From the NCBI GenBank assembly GCA_963700515.1, contig CAVOXY010000030.1:1-64000 (forward strand): a DNA stretch of 64,000 nt, written 5' to 3'. This stretch comes from JAJRVM01 sp963700515 (lineage in GTDB: Bacteria > Planctomycetota > Planctomycetia > Pirellulales > Pirellulaceae). Below are positions 48,604 through 63,020 of this stretch, piece by piece. The stretch's first letter is position 1, and the number at the start of each line of letters is the position of its first letter. The translations under genes and the position numbers were made by a program. Under the pieces are notes generated by a model that saw only the letters and a list, made by a program, of their open reading frames with translations, searched no databases and had not been told where the DNA came from.

Positions 48604-51600
48604 ATGGCTACTCCAGCGCAACGACGTCTTGAGCCGAGAGAAATCCGTCGTTTTGGCAGTGGTCGGGAATCGTTTGTGACTCCCGATTTAACCAAAATCC
48701 AGACCGTCAGCTACAGCGCTTTTCTGCAAGAAGACCTGTCGTCTGACAAACGGAAGGATCAGGGGCTCGAAAGCGTCCTTCGAGAGATCTTTCCGATCGA
48801 AAGCTATGACAAGCAGATCTCGCTGCAATATCTCAGCTATGACCTGGGCAAGCCGCGCTACACCCCGGACGAGTGCCGGCAGCTGCGGTTGACCTACGGC
48901 CGGCCGTTTCGTGTCATGCTGCGTCTCAACAAGGAAGAGCCGTACGAGGAAGAAGTCTACCTGGGTGATCTCCCCATCATGCTCGGTGGCGGTGAGTTCA
49001 TTATCAACGGTGCCGAACGCGTGGTGGTCAGCCAGTTGCACCGCAGTCCGGGTGTCGACTTCGTGCTGGAGCAAGACGGAACGAGCGATCGAAAGCTTCC
49101 CAGTTGCCGCATCATTCCGGAGCGGGGGAGTTGGATCGAGGTCAACGTCACCAAGAAAGACTGTCTGAGCGTGCGCATCGATCAGAGCGGCAAGTTCTCG
49201 GCCATCACCCTGCTCCGCGCCATGAGCCCCTCCTACAGTACCGATGCCGACCTCCTGCGGGCTTTTTATGAAGCGACCGTGGAGAAGATCGTCGATGGAC
49301 GCAGTGTCGCGAAGATCGTGGGAAAAGTGGCGGTCGACGACATCATTTACCCGATGTCGGGTGAGCGGGCTGGTGAGATCATCGTCGACGCGGGGCACAA
49401 GATCACGAAGAACGCGGCGGAGACGATCTGCACGTCGGGGGTGAGCAAGGTAGAGGTGATGACGGCTCCCAAGTCGTCGCTCATCTTCAACAGCCTGGCC
49501 GACGATGCCACGTCGAGTCATGAAGAAGCTTTGCTGCGGATCTACCAGCGGCTACGACCGGGCAATCCACCCCAGCTCGAAAAAGCGAAAACGCTGTTCG
49601 ATGAGAAATTCTACGACGTCAATCGCTATCGCCTGGGACGCGTCGGGCGGTTCCGCATCAACCGGAAACTCAAGCTGGGCGTGTCGGAGAAAGAGATGAC
49701 GTTGCGGCCAGAAGACCTGATCGCGGCCATCGCCTACTTGCTGAAACTGTCCGAAGGAGCGGACGATGCCGAGATCGATGATATCGATCACTTGGGTAAT
49801 CGCCGCCTGCGGACCATTGACGAACTGGCCAGCGACGAGTTGCGGAAAGGGTTTCTCAAGCTGCGCCGCACGGTCCAGGAACGGATGAGTCTGAAGGACG
49901 CGGCCGACATGACCCCCCGCAGTCTGATCAATCCCAAGAGCATCTCGGCCGCCATCGAGTACTTCTTTGGCCGCGGCGAATTATCGCAGGTCGTGGATCA
50001 GACCAATCCCCTGTCGCAATTGACGCACGAACGGCGGCTGTCGGCTTTGGGGCCGGGTGGCCTGAATCGCAAGCGCGCCGGCTTCGAAGTGCGCGACGTG
50101 CACATTTCGCACTACGGTCGCATTTGCCCGATCGAGACGCCGGAAGGGACGAATATCGGCTTGATTTCCAGCTTGGCCATCTATGCCGGGGTGGACGATT
50201 ACGGCTTCCTGGTGACGCCCTACCGGCGGGTCAAGAAAGGCAAGTTGTCCGACGAAATCGCCTGGTTGCGGGCGGATGAGGAATCGGAAGCCTACGTGGC
50301 GCCGGCCGATACGCAAGTGGTGGACGGCAAGTTGCAGGCGGGGCCCAATATGATTGCCCGCTATCGCGCCGACTTCCGGATCGTATCGCCCGAAGAGGTG
50401 AACTTCATTGACGTCGCGCCGAGCCAGATGGTGGGAGTCTCGGCCGGTCTGATCCCGTTTCTGGAACACGACGACGCGAACCGGGCGCTGATGGGCTCGA
50501 ACATGCAGCGGCAGGCGGTGCCGCTGTTGATTACCGAGCCACCGATTGTGGCGACCGGGATGGAGAAGGACGTCGCCGTCAACTCCAGTATGGTGATCCG
50601 GGCACGACGCGCTGGCAAGGTCACCTACTGTGATGCTTCCAGAATCGAAGTGGGAGGGGACGTCTACCCGCTGAAGAAGTTCGTGGGGTTGAACGAGCGA
50701 ACGTGCCTGAATCAGAAACCGATCATCCAGCTGGGGGACAAGGTAGAAAAAGGGCAGGTGCTGGCCGATGGAGCGGCGATCTATCAGGGCGAACTGGCTC
50801 TGGGACGCAACGTCCTGGTCGGGTTCATGTCGTACGATGGATACAACTTCGAAGACGCGATCATCATCAGTGAAGATCTGGTCAAGCGGGATACGTATAC
50901 GTCGCTTCACATCGAGGAATTCGACGTGGAGATCCGCGAAACCAAGCTGGGTCGCGAGGAGTTTACGCGGGACATTCCCAACGTCAGCGAGAAGACGTTG
51001 CGCAACCTGGACGATAGCGGCATCGTCCGCGTGGGAACCTACGTGCGACCGGGTGATATTCTGGTCGGCAAAGTGTCTCCCAAGTCGAAGACCGAACTGA
51101 CGCCGGAAGAGAAGCTGCTGCACGCGATATTTGGTCGCGCGGGCGAGGACGTGAAGAACGATTCGCTGGAAGTCCCCTCGGGTATCGAGGGCATCGTGAT
51201 CGACACACAGAAGTTCTCGCGGCGGATGAGCTTGACCGAGGAAGAACGGAAGAAGTTCGAGAAGGAATTGAAGGAGGCGGAAGCGGAAGGAAATGCGTTG
51301 ATCACGCAAGTCTTCACCGCCATGATCCGCGAGATGGAGTCGGCACTGGGCCGCCAGTTGACCGACGAGGACAACACGCCGCTGGCGGGTGATCAGGATC
51401 CCAAGTACTTGGCCGAGCGTGCCCAACAATTCCGGCTCAGCTCGATCACCGCCAAGATGCGGAGCCAGGACAAGATCGCCGACGTGGAACGTGTGCACAA
51501 ATCTTGTTGGCCCGACCTGGAAGCGGCGCTGGATCAGCGTGACCGCAAACTCAACAGCATGAAGCGTGGCGACGAGTTGCGGAGCGGCGTGCTGCAGATG

Positions 51601-52326
51601 GTGAAGGTCTACATCGCCACCAAGCGAGTCATTTCGGTGGGGGACAAGATGGCGGGCCGCCACGGCAACAAGGGTGTGATCGCCAAGATTCTGCCGGCTG
51701 AGGACATGCCTTACCTGGAAGACGGAACACCGCTGCAGATCATGCTCAATCCGCTGGGCGTTCCGAGTCGTATGAACGTGGGGCAGATTCTCGAGACGCA
51801 CCTGGGCTGGGCCGGCGCCCTGCTGGGGTTCCAGGCGGTGACGCCGGTCTTTGATGGTGCCAGTGAAGAGGACATCAACGGCTGCCTGCAGGAAGCGGGC
51901 TTGCCGCGGCATGGCAAGACTCGGCTGTTCGACGGCCGCACCGGCGAGGCGCTGCATCAGGAGACCACGGTGGGCTACATCTACATGTTGAAGCTGCATC
52001 ACCTGGTCGATGACAAGGTCCACGCGCGGAGTACCGGGCCTTACTCGTTGATCACGCAGCAGCCGTTGGGTGGCAAAGCACGATTTGGCGGGCAGCGGTT
52101 TGGAGAAATGGAAGTCTGGGCACTGGAAGCCTACGGTGCCGCCTACATCCTGCAAGAGCTGTTGACGGTCAAGAGTGACGACGTCGAGGGAAGGACGAAG
52201 ATCTACGAGTCGATGGTAAAGGGCGAGAACACGTTGGAGGCCGGCACGCCGGCCAGCTTCGACGTGTTGACGAACGAGATTCGCGGGCTGGCTTTGAATA
52301 TGCAGCTCGAGAAGCGTCGCGTGTGA
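48604..52326 (+). CDS. rpoB: RNA polymerase beta subunit
   Basis: 1240 residues from ATG 48604 (MATPAQRRLEPREIRRFG); in-frame starts at 48544 and 48586 add non-conserved residues. The frame is unbroken. Landmarks: FLQEDLSSDKRKDQGLESVL-type N-terminus; the rifampicin region GRGELSQVVDQTNPLSQLTHERRLSALGPGGL; GRICPIETPEGTNIGLISSLA; the GDKMAGRHGNKGVI loop near the C-terminus; and MEVWALEAYGAAYILQELLTVKSDD. In the rifampicin region Phe514 and Met515 of E. coli are both Val, while Asp516, His526 and Ser531 are kept. Confidence 0.98.
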   Translation: MATPAQRRLEPREIRRFGSGRESFVTPDLTKIQTVSYSAFLQEDLSSDKRKDQGLESVLREIFPIESYDKQISLQYLSYDLGKPRYTPDECRQLRLTYGRPFRVMLRLNKEEPYEEEVYLGDLPIMLGGGEFIINGAERVVVSQLHRSPGVDFVLEQDGTSDRKLPSCRIIPERGSWIEVNVTKKDCLSVRIDQSGKFSAITLLRAMSPSYSTDADLLRAFYEATVEKIVDGRSVAKIVGKVAVDDIIYPMSGERAGEIIVDAGHKITKNAAETICTSGVSKVEVMTAPKSSLIFNSLADDATSSHEEALLRIYQRLRPGNPPQLEKAKTLFDEKFYDVNRYRLGRVGRFRINRKLKLGVSEKEMTLRPEDLIAAIAYLLKLSEGADDAEIDDIDHLGNRRLRTIDELASDELRKGFLKLRRTVQERMSLKDAADMTPRSLINPKSISAAIEYFFGRGELSQVVDQTNPLSQLTHERRLSALGPGGLNRKRAGFEVRDVHISHYGRICPIETPEGTNIGLISSLAIYAGVDDYGFLVTPYRRVKKGKLSDEIAWLRADEESEAYVAPADTQVVDGKLQAGPNMIARYRADFRIVSPEEVNFIDVAPSQMVGVSAGLIPFLEHDDANRALMGSNMQRQAVPLLITEPPIVATGMEKDVAVNSSMVIRARRAGKVTYCDASRIEVGGDVYPLKKFVGLNERTCLNQKPIIQLGDKVEKGQVLADGAAIYQGELALGRNVLVGFMSYDGYNFEDAIIISEDLVKRDTYTSLHIEEFDVEIRETKLGREEFTRDIPNVSEKTLRNLDDSGIVRVGTYVRPGDILVGKVSPKSKTELTPEEKLLHAIFGRAGEDVKNDSLEVPSGIEGIVIDTQKFSRRMSLTEEERKKFEKELKEAEAEGNALITQVFTAMIREMESALGRQLTDEDNTPLAGDQDPKYLAERAQQFRLSSITAKMRSQDKIADVERVHKSCWPDLEAALDQRDRKLNSMKRGDELRSGVLQMVKVYIATKRVISVGDKMAGRHGNKGVIAKILPAEDMPYLEDGTPLQIMLNPLGVPSRMNVGQILETHLGWAGALLGFQAVTPVFDGASEEDINGCLQEAGLPRHGKTRLFDGRTGEALHQETTVGYIYMLKLHHLVDDKVHARSTGPYSLITQQPLGGKARFGGQRFGEMEVWALEAYGAAYILQELLTVKSDDVEGRTKIYESMVKGENTLEAGTPASFDVLTNEIRGLALNMQLEKRRV

Positions 52327-52467
52327 CGTGTCGCACAAGTTGTTTGTCAGACGCGGCGGACCCATGTCGCACGCGTCGCGAGCAGTCGAACCGAAGCCTG
52401 TTGAAGGGCGAACCTGCTCAATAGACGGTAATGACCGATCAGTGATTTCATAAGGAGCCGCGGGCAC

Positions 52468-56934
<4,467 letters not shown>

Positions 56935-57225
56935 GAGACCCGATCGGCACACGGCGGGCGGCAGCAGGTAGCGGCCCGCCGATCGCCCCGGCTCGAGAAA
57001 ACGGGCCCGGCGTCCGGCTTGACAACCTGCTGCAAAACGATAGTCTAAGTAGTTCTCGATGGAGAAACCTGCTTCCCGTGTCGAAGCACCCCTGTGCTGG
57101 ATGCGGACTGCCGCCGAAGTGAAGCACGCCGAAAACCGGCGGGCGCCTGGCTGAAATGGTACTTCGCAGCCGCCTGTACTTCGCAGCGGGACGATCAAAT
57201 ATCACCGACAGAGCGCGAGATTTGC

Positions 57226-57594
57226 ATGCCCACTATCAACCAATTGGTTCGCCACCGACGCAAGCAGAAGCGTAAGTTCACCAAGGCTCCCGTCCTCGAT
57301 CGTTGCCCGCAGAAGCAGGGCGTCTGCTTGCAGGTGCGGACGATGACTCCCAAGAAGCCGAATTCGGCTTTGCGGAAGATCACGCGCGTGCGACTTTCCA
57401 ATGGCAAGGAAGTGACGGTCTATATTCCGGGCGAAGGGCACAACCTCCAGGAACACTCGATCGTGTTGGTGCGCGGCGGACGCGTGCGAGATTTGCCCGG
57501 TGTGCGCTATCAGGTTGTGCGTGGCTCGCTCGATTCGCTGGGGGTGGATGGTCGCAAGCAATCGCGCAGTCGCTACGGAGCGAAGAAGTCGTAG
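57226..57594 (+). CDS. rpsL: Small ribosomal subunit protein S12
   Basis: 122 residues from ATG 57226 (MPTINQLVRHRRKQKRK); an upstream in-frame ATG adds non-conserved residues. S12 controls decoding accuracy. TPKKPNSALRK holds the first streptomycin-site lysine. The second site, GRVKDLPG in E. coli, reads GRVRDLPG here, so arginine stands where lysine 88 (E. coli K87) usually is. Confidence 0.97.
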   Translation: MPTINQLVRHRRKQKRKFTKAPVLDRCPQKQGVCLQVRTMTPKKPNSALRKITRVRLSNGKEVTVYIPGEGHNLQEHSIVLVRGGRVRDLPGVRYQVVRGSLDSLGVDGRKQSRSRYGAKKS

Positions 57595-57758
57595 TCTTGC
57601 AGAAGTCGTCATCTTCGGGTGTCGTGGCCGTCGCTTCCCGCGTGGCTGCCGCCCGCGGACTCGACGGCTTCGCATGGATTTAAGTCGGGCCCGAAAGGGC
57701 CGGTGTTAAGCGGCACGATGAGCCGTGTAGATTTCACATTTGTTGGATACAGAGCACT

Positions 57759-58229
57759 ATGGGTCGGATTACTTCCAGTCGTACGCAGTTGAAGCCGGAT
57801 CCTGTTTACGGTTCGCTGTTGGCGAGCAAATTCGTAAATTGTCTGATGTGGGATGGCAAGAAGTCGACAGCACAGGGCGTCTTCTACGACGCGCTGGAAG
57901 TGCTGCGCAAACGCGTTCCCGATCAGGAACCGATCGAGGTCTTCACGCAGGCGGTGGAGAACGTCAAGCCGCATATTGAGGTGCGTTCCAAGCGCGTGGG
58001 TGGTGCCGCATATCAGGTTCCGATGCAGGTGAGCCGCAGTCGGCAGCAGTCGCTGGCTTTTCGCTGGATCCTGTTGGCGGTGCGTGAAAAGAAGGGGCGG
58101 CCGACCCACCAGAAACTGGCCGATGAACTGTTGGCCGCCTACAAGAAGGAAGGGGCGGCGATCACCCGTCGTGAAAACGTCCACCGCATGGCCGATGCGA
58201 ACAAGGCGTTTGCCCATTTCGCGTGGTAG
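57759..58229 (+). CDS. rpsG: Small ribosomal subunit protein S7
   Basis: 156 residues: S7 nucleates the 30S head and lines the E site. It shows KFVNCLMWDGKKSTAQGVFYDALE, VENVKPHIEVRSKRVGGAAYQVPMQV and the C-terminal ENVHRMADANKAFAHFAW. Standard str-operon position between rpsL and fusA. Confidence 0.97.
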   Translation: MGRITSSRTQLKPDPVYGSLLASKFVNCLMWDGKKSTAQGVFYDALEVLRKRVPDQEPIEVFTQAVENVKPHIEVRSKRVGGAAYQVPMQVSRSRQQSLAFRWILLAVREKKGRPTHQKLADELLAAYKKEGAAITRRENVHRMADANKAFAHFAW

Positions 58230-58316
58230 TTGCCGTCTGAGAATACTCGCCGCGTCGATGGACTTTTCGACGCGGCGTTTCTATTGCGCCTGTGACATCC
58301 TAGTGGAAATCGATCG

Positions 58317-60409
58317 ATGGCACGTAAGATCGAAGATATCCGTAACATCGGCATTATCGCCCACATCGATGCGGGGAAGACAACCGTCACGGAGCAGATG
58401 CTGTTTCTGAGCGGTGCGAAGCATCGAGTCGGGAGGGTGGATCAAGGGACGACCGAGACCGATAGCGATCAGGAGGAGCAGGAACGCGGTATCACGATCT
58501 ACTCGGCCTGTGTGACGTTTGACTGGGGAGGCCGGCATATCAACTTGCTCGACACGCCGGGACATGTTGATTTCACGGCGGAAGTCGAACGCTGCTTGCG
58601 CGTGCTCGATGGCGCGGTGGTGGTGTTCAGTGCTCGCGAGGGAGTGGAAGCGCAGAGTGAAACGGTCTGGCACCAGGCCGACCGATATCGCGTGCCGCGG
58701 ATCGCGTTCATCAACAAGATGGATCGGGAAGGGGCCAGTTTCGAGGCCACGATCGCCGAGATGAAGTCGCGGTTGGGGGCCAGCCCCGTGGTGCGTCTGC
58801 CTGCCCGTGGGGGAGGGGCCCAGCCACGTCAATAATCCGTTTCGCGCCGTGATCGATCTGATCGACATGCAGCTGCTTGAGTTTACGACCAGTGACAGAG
58901 GGGGGGAGGTGGTCCGCAGCGACGTGCCGGAGGACCTCCTGGATGAGGCGCTCGACCTGGCGCGAAGAGATGCTCGAGGTCCTTTACAAGTACAGCAACG
59001 AGTTGATTGAGCTGGCGATGTCGGAGCAGCCGATCCCTGCCGAGTTGATTCGGCGTGTGTTGCGCAGTGCCACTTTGCATCTGTATGTCCAGCCGGTGCT
59101 GTGCGGAACGGCCTTGCATGGCATCGGCATGCAGCCACTGCTCGATGCCGTGGGGTATTATCTCCCCAGTCCGCTCGACTGCCCGCCGGTGGAAGGAACG
59201 GATCCGAGAGACCCCGAGCGAGCCTTGCGCCGGTCGCCGGGGCCCGAAGAGCCGTTTTGTGGGCTGGTCTTCAAGATCCTCCCCGCCAAGACGGGTGACC
59301 TGTATTGGGTCCGCGTCTATTCAGGACTGCTCAAAGCCAATTCCCGCGTGCTGAATCCGGCACGCGAGAAAAAGGAAAATGTAGCACAGTTGTGGCAGAT
59401 TCACGCCACGAAGAAGGAACGCGACGGGCAAGTGGATCAAGTGTCGACCGGCGATATCGTGTGCGTGATTGGGCCGCGTCACTCCATTACGGGCGACACG
59501 CTGTGCGATTCCCATCAGCCGATTCTGCTCCCTTCCATTCAGTTCGCCGAAACGGTTCTGTCGATGGCGATCGAGCCGGAAAGTGCGGCGGAGCGGAAGA
59601 AGTTGTCGGCGACGCTGGAGATGCTCAAACGACAGGACCCGACCTTCAACGCGGTGGAGAGCGAGGAAACGGGGCAGACGCTGATCAGTGGTATGGGCGA
59701 ATTGCACTTGGAGGTGATCAAGCATCGCCTGCTGCGGGAGTTCAATCTGGATGTGAAAGTTCATAAGCCGCGTGTCAGTTACCGTGAGACGATTGAGCAC
59801 GCCGCTCGACGTGACGGGCGAGTGTCATCGGCAGGTGGGGGGCAAGCAGCTGTTTGCCGCGGCTGCGCGTCACGCTCGAGCCGGCTCCCGGGGCCAAGGT
59901 GCCGCAGGTGCTCAATTTCTGTTCTCCGGACGCCGTGCCGCCCGCCTTGACCGCGGCGGCGGTGGAGGAGCTCCGGTTGTGTGCGGAAGGGGGCGGCCCC
60001 ATTGGCAGTTTCTCGCTGACCGGCCTGAAGGTCACGATTACGGGAGGCGAAGCGCATCCGGAGAATTCGGATGAGACGGCCTTTCGGATTGCGGCGGTGG
60101 ATGCCTTTGAAAAAGGCTTGCAGGCGGGTGGTCCGGTGTTGCTCGAGCCGATCATGAAGCTCGACATCATGACGCCGGAGGAGTATTTGGGGGATATTGT
60201 CGGCGATTTGCAGCAGCGGCGAGCACTGATTTGCTCGCACGCAGAACCGGGGTGTCAGCGTGGTCGTTGAGTCGCACGCGCCACTGCGCGAACTGCTCGG
60301 CTATGTCAACGCGATCCGCAGCCTCAGTCAGGGCCGGGCCAGTTACTCGATGGAGCCCTTGGAGTACGCGCCGGCCCCGCCCGATGTGGCGAAGCGCTAT
60401 GAGATGTAG
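58317..60409 (+). CDS. fusA: EF-G-like translation factor in str operon (about five frameshifts)
   Basis: Joined translation is about 690 residues. The GTPase translocates tRNA-mRNA or recycles ribosomes. G1 is AHIDAGKTT, the switch region is QEEQERGITIYSACVTFDW, G3 DTPGHVDFTAEVERCLRVLDGAVVVF and G4 NKMD. Breaks lie near 58805 (two bases lost before LPVGEG), 58955 (one T lost, LDLWREEMLE), 59810, 59865 (into RVTLEPAPGAKVPQ) and 60240 (one extra C before TQNRGVSVVVESHAPL). It ends APAPPDVAKRYEM. The motif set is closer to mitochondrial EF-G2/planctomycete-spirochaete spdEFG proteins than to classical EF-G. Confidence 0.9.
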
Positions 60410-60628
60410 CGAAAGTAGGGGGGGCGACGGTGGGCAGATGGCGAGCGACCGCAAAATTCCATCCCGCGATTGCTCTGCTGGGTGTTGACGCGACTGGCGG
60501 CGATCTTTAAACTCTGTGGTTTCCCTGTCACTGAAACGTGGCTGGGGAGTATTGGCAAATCGGACGGCGGTGTTTCGATCTCGTTGAAATGAGATCGGCA
60601 AGCCCAGTGGCCCTGTGGGGGAATCGAC

Positions 60629-60952
60629 GTGGCAGGTCAGCACGAAGTCATTCGCATCCGGATGGAGGCTTACGATCACGGGATCCTCGATCAGAGCGCC
60701 CTGGACATCGTGGACACTGCCAAGCGGACGCATTCGGAGGTCCATGGTCCGATTCCTCTGCCGACGCGTATCGAGCGGTATACGGTGCTGTCCGGTCCGC
60801 ATGTGGATAAGAAGGCGCGGCAGCAGTTCGAGATTCGAACGCACAAGCGGCTGATTGATATCGTGCAGGCGACCGCGAAGACGATCGAGGCGTTGAATAA
60901 ACTCAGTCTGCCGGCGGGTGTGGATATTAAGATCAAGGCATCCTCGCGGTAG
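60629..60952 (+). CDS. rpsJ: Small ribosomal subunit protein S10
   Basis: 107 residues from a GTG with GGGGGAAT upstream. IRIRMEAYDHGILDQSALDIVDTAKRT and GPIPLPTRIERYTVLSGPHVDKKAR are conserved; the product also contains FEIRTHKRLIDI. S10 is in the 30S head and is also NusE, the NusB partner in antitermination. First gene of the S10 part; tuf is not between fusA and rpsJ. Confidence 0.96.
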   Translation: MAGQHEVIRIRMEAYDHGILDQSALDIVDTAKRTHSEVHGPIPLPTRIERYTVLSGPHVDKKARQQFEIRTHKRLIDIVQATAKTIEALNKLSLPAGVDIKIKASSR

Positions 60953-61083
60953 TGAATTCGTTTCGTATAGACCCAGGTTGGTAGATCGTTCTATGGGACG
61001 GAAGCCGCGCGGGTAAAGCGGGACCTGTCTAGTTATGGGGTTCCCGGCTTCCTGCAGGTGACAGACCACAAAGGTGTAGACTC

Positions 61084-61803
61084 ATGGTGAAGGGACTGCT
61101 CGGCCGCAAGGTCGGGATGACGCAAGTATACAATGAGTCAGGGGAAGCGATTCCCGTGACGGTGATTGAGGCGGGTCCTTGCCATGTGCTTCAGGTCCGC
61201 ACCCTGGGGCGTGATGGTTACGAGGCGGTGCAGCTTGGTTTTTCCGACAAGAAGCGGCCGCAGGGTGACCGGAGGTCTCGCCGGAGTCAATCTCGTCGCA
61301 GCGAGCGTGGTCATGTCACGGCAAAGTTGAGCAGCAAGCGAGCGGACCGGCGTGCGAAGGCTGGTGTCGAGCTGCCTCCCAAGCCTGAGTGTGAGCCCAA
61401 GAGTTTTGTTCGCGAATTGCGTGGCAGTAGTGCTGGCCTGGAAGTGGGGCAGCAGTTGACTGTCGGTCAGTTGGCGGAGGTCTCCGCCGTCGATGTGACC
61501 GGGGTCAGCAAGGGTCGCGGTTTCACGGGCGTGATGAAGCGGCACAACTATGCCGGCCAGCGGGCCTCGCACGGCGTCAAGAAGGTGCATCGGCATCCGG
61601 CTAGTACGGGCATGAGTGCTTGTCCGAGTCGCGTGTTCAAGGGTCACCGGATGGCGGGCCATTACGGGAACTCGCGGGTGACCGTGCGCAATTTGAAGGT
61701 GTATCGTGTGGATGAGGTGAATAATTTGCTGTTGGTCAACGGTGCCGTTCCGGGGCCGACGGGTGGATGGCTGATTATTCGCGAAACGAACAAGGTGGGA
61801 TAG
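61084..61803 (+). CDS. rplC: Large ribosomal subunit protein L3 with basic insertion
   Basis: 239 residues, about 30 longer than E. coli L3. MVKGLLGRKVGMTQVYNESG starts the protein; residues about 59-80 form an arginine/serine-rich insert (QGDRRSRRSQSRRSERGHV) and a further lysine-rich stretch follows to about residue 95. The conserved GVSKGRGFTGVMKRHNYAGQRASHG loop that reaches toward the peptidyl transferase centre and PGPTGGWLII are present. Confidence 0.95.
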   Translation: MVKGLLGRKVGMTQVYNESGEAIPVTVIEAGPCHVLQVRTLGRDGYEAVQLGFSDKKRPQGDRRSRRSQSRRSERGHVTAKLSSKRADRRAKAGVELPPKPECEPKSFVRELRGSSAGLEVGQQLTVGQLAEVSAVDVTGVSKGRGFTGVMKRHNYAGQRASHGVKKVHRHPASTGMSACPSRVFKGHRMAGHYGNSRVTVRNLKVYRVDEVNNLLLVNGAVPGPTGGWLIIRETNKVG

Positions 61804-61858
61804 TGCAGGCTCGCACGCGAATTCGTGTTGCGAGCTGTTTCTTTTTAGTCGGTGGATT

Positions 61859-62491
61859 ATGACGACATTGCCTGTATTTGATCGCACCGGTGCGGAAGTT
61901 GGGTCGTACGAGATTGACCCGGCCACGCTGGCTCCCCGCATCAGTAAGCAGTTGCTGCACGATGTGGTAGTGATGTATCAGGCGAACCGACGTCAGGGTT
62001 CGGCGAAATCGAAGTCGCGCAGTGAGGTCGCTGGAACGACGAAGAAGATGTATCGGCAGAAGGGGACCGGCAACGCGCGAGCTGGATCGCGGCGGTCGAA
62101 TATTCGCCGTGGTGGTGGGCATGCATTTGCCAAGCGTCCGCGCAATTACGGTTACCGCATGCCGCGCAAGGCGGTGCAGGCGGCGACCCGGATGGCGATT
62201 GCCTCGAAGATCATGGATCAGCAGGTGGTGGTGATTGATGATTTGTCGTTCGCCTCGCCGACGACGCGCGAGATGGCGGCGATCTTGAAGGCTTTGGGCT
62301 TGGGCGGGGTGAGTACGTTGGTGGCCACCGCGTCGCTCGATGCCAATGTGTATAAGAGTGCTCGGAATATTCCCAGGGTGTCTGTCTCGCCGGTATCGGA
62401 CTTGAATGCATTGAGTGTTCTCGTGCCCCGTCGCATGTTGGTGACGAAGGCGGCGCTCGATACGATCCGGGAGCGGGCGGCGGCCTCGTAG
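61859..62491 (+). CDS. rplD: Large ribosomal subunit protein L4
   Basis: 210 residues. L4 lines the exit-tunnel constriction and can act as a transcription attenuator of its own operon. The extended loop KMYRQKGTGNARAGSRRSNIRRGGGHAFAKRPRNY (about residues 61-95) is conserved, as are the MPRKAVQAATRMAIASK and VVIDDLSFASPTT segments. Confidence 0.95.
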   Translation: MTTLPVFDRTGAEVGSYEIDPATLAPRISKQLLHDVVVMYQANRRQGSAKSKSRSEVAGTTKKMYRQKGTGNARAGSRRSNIRRGGGHAFAKRPRNYGYRMPRKAVQAATRMAIASKIMDQQVVVIDDLSFASPTTREMAAILKALGLGGVSTLVATASLDANVYKSARNIPRVSVSPVSDLNALSVLVPRRMLVTKAALDTIRERAAAS

Positions 62492-62607
62492 TGGGGGCTG
62501 GCGAGTCGTCATGGGGCGGCGTTGGCTGCTGGTATGGGGGTCGGGAGCGGGTACCTGGGGACGGTAAATGCTCGATGGTGAGCGTTTTGCGAGAGGGAAT
62601 CGGTTAG

Positions 62608-62937
62608 ATGGTTCAGGCGACGACATCCACGGCCAAGAGTCAAGAGAAGAAGATCAAGTTGCTACCGCATCAGGTCGTGTTGCGTCCGCTGGTGACTGAA
62701 AAAGGGATGCATCGAGCGACGCGGAACAATCAGTATGCGTTCGAGGTGAATACGCTCGCGGAGAAGCTGGATGTGCGCGAGGCGGTGGAGTCGCTGTTCA
62801 ATGTCCGGGTGTTGAAGGTGCGGACGCAGAACCGCAAGGGGAAGCCGCGGCGGTACCGTTTTACGCACGGGCGCACGAAGAACTGGAAGAAAGCGATCGT
62901 CACGTTGAATAGTGAAGATCGGATTGACTTCTTTTAA
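62608..62937 (+). CDS. rplW: Large ribosomal subunit protein L23
   Basis: 109 residues: VVLRPLVTEKGMHRATRNNQYAFEVNTLAEKLDVREAVESLF and the loop KVRTQNRKGKPRRYRFTHGRTKNWKKAIVTL are typical. L23 at the tunnel exit is the docking site for trigger factor and SRP. Confidence 0.95.
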   Translation: MVQATTSTAKSQEKKIKLLPHQVVLRPLVTEKGMHRATRNNQYAFEVNTLAEKLDVREAVESLFNVRVLKVRTQNRKGKPRRYRFTHGRTKNWKKAIVTLNSEDRIDFF

Positions 62938-63020
62938 TCGTTCGCGGGTGTGTCTTCGGAGGGCACTGTGTCTTCAAGGGGCACCTTGGCGGGCATCGCA
63001 TATAGTCTGGAAGCACTGCA

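Noticed and set aside
49981..52467. Long open frame (828 codons) on the minus strand opposite rpoB
   Set aside because: It mirrors the coding strand of rpoB, has a composition biased by rpoB codons (H/R/Q-rich) and shows no domain. Antisense frames of this kind are common in GC-rich genes.
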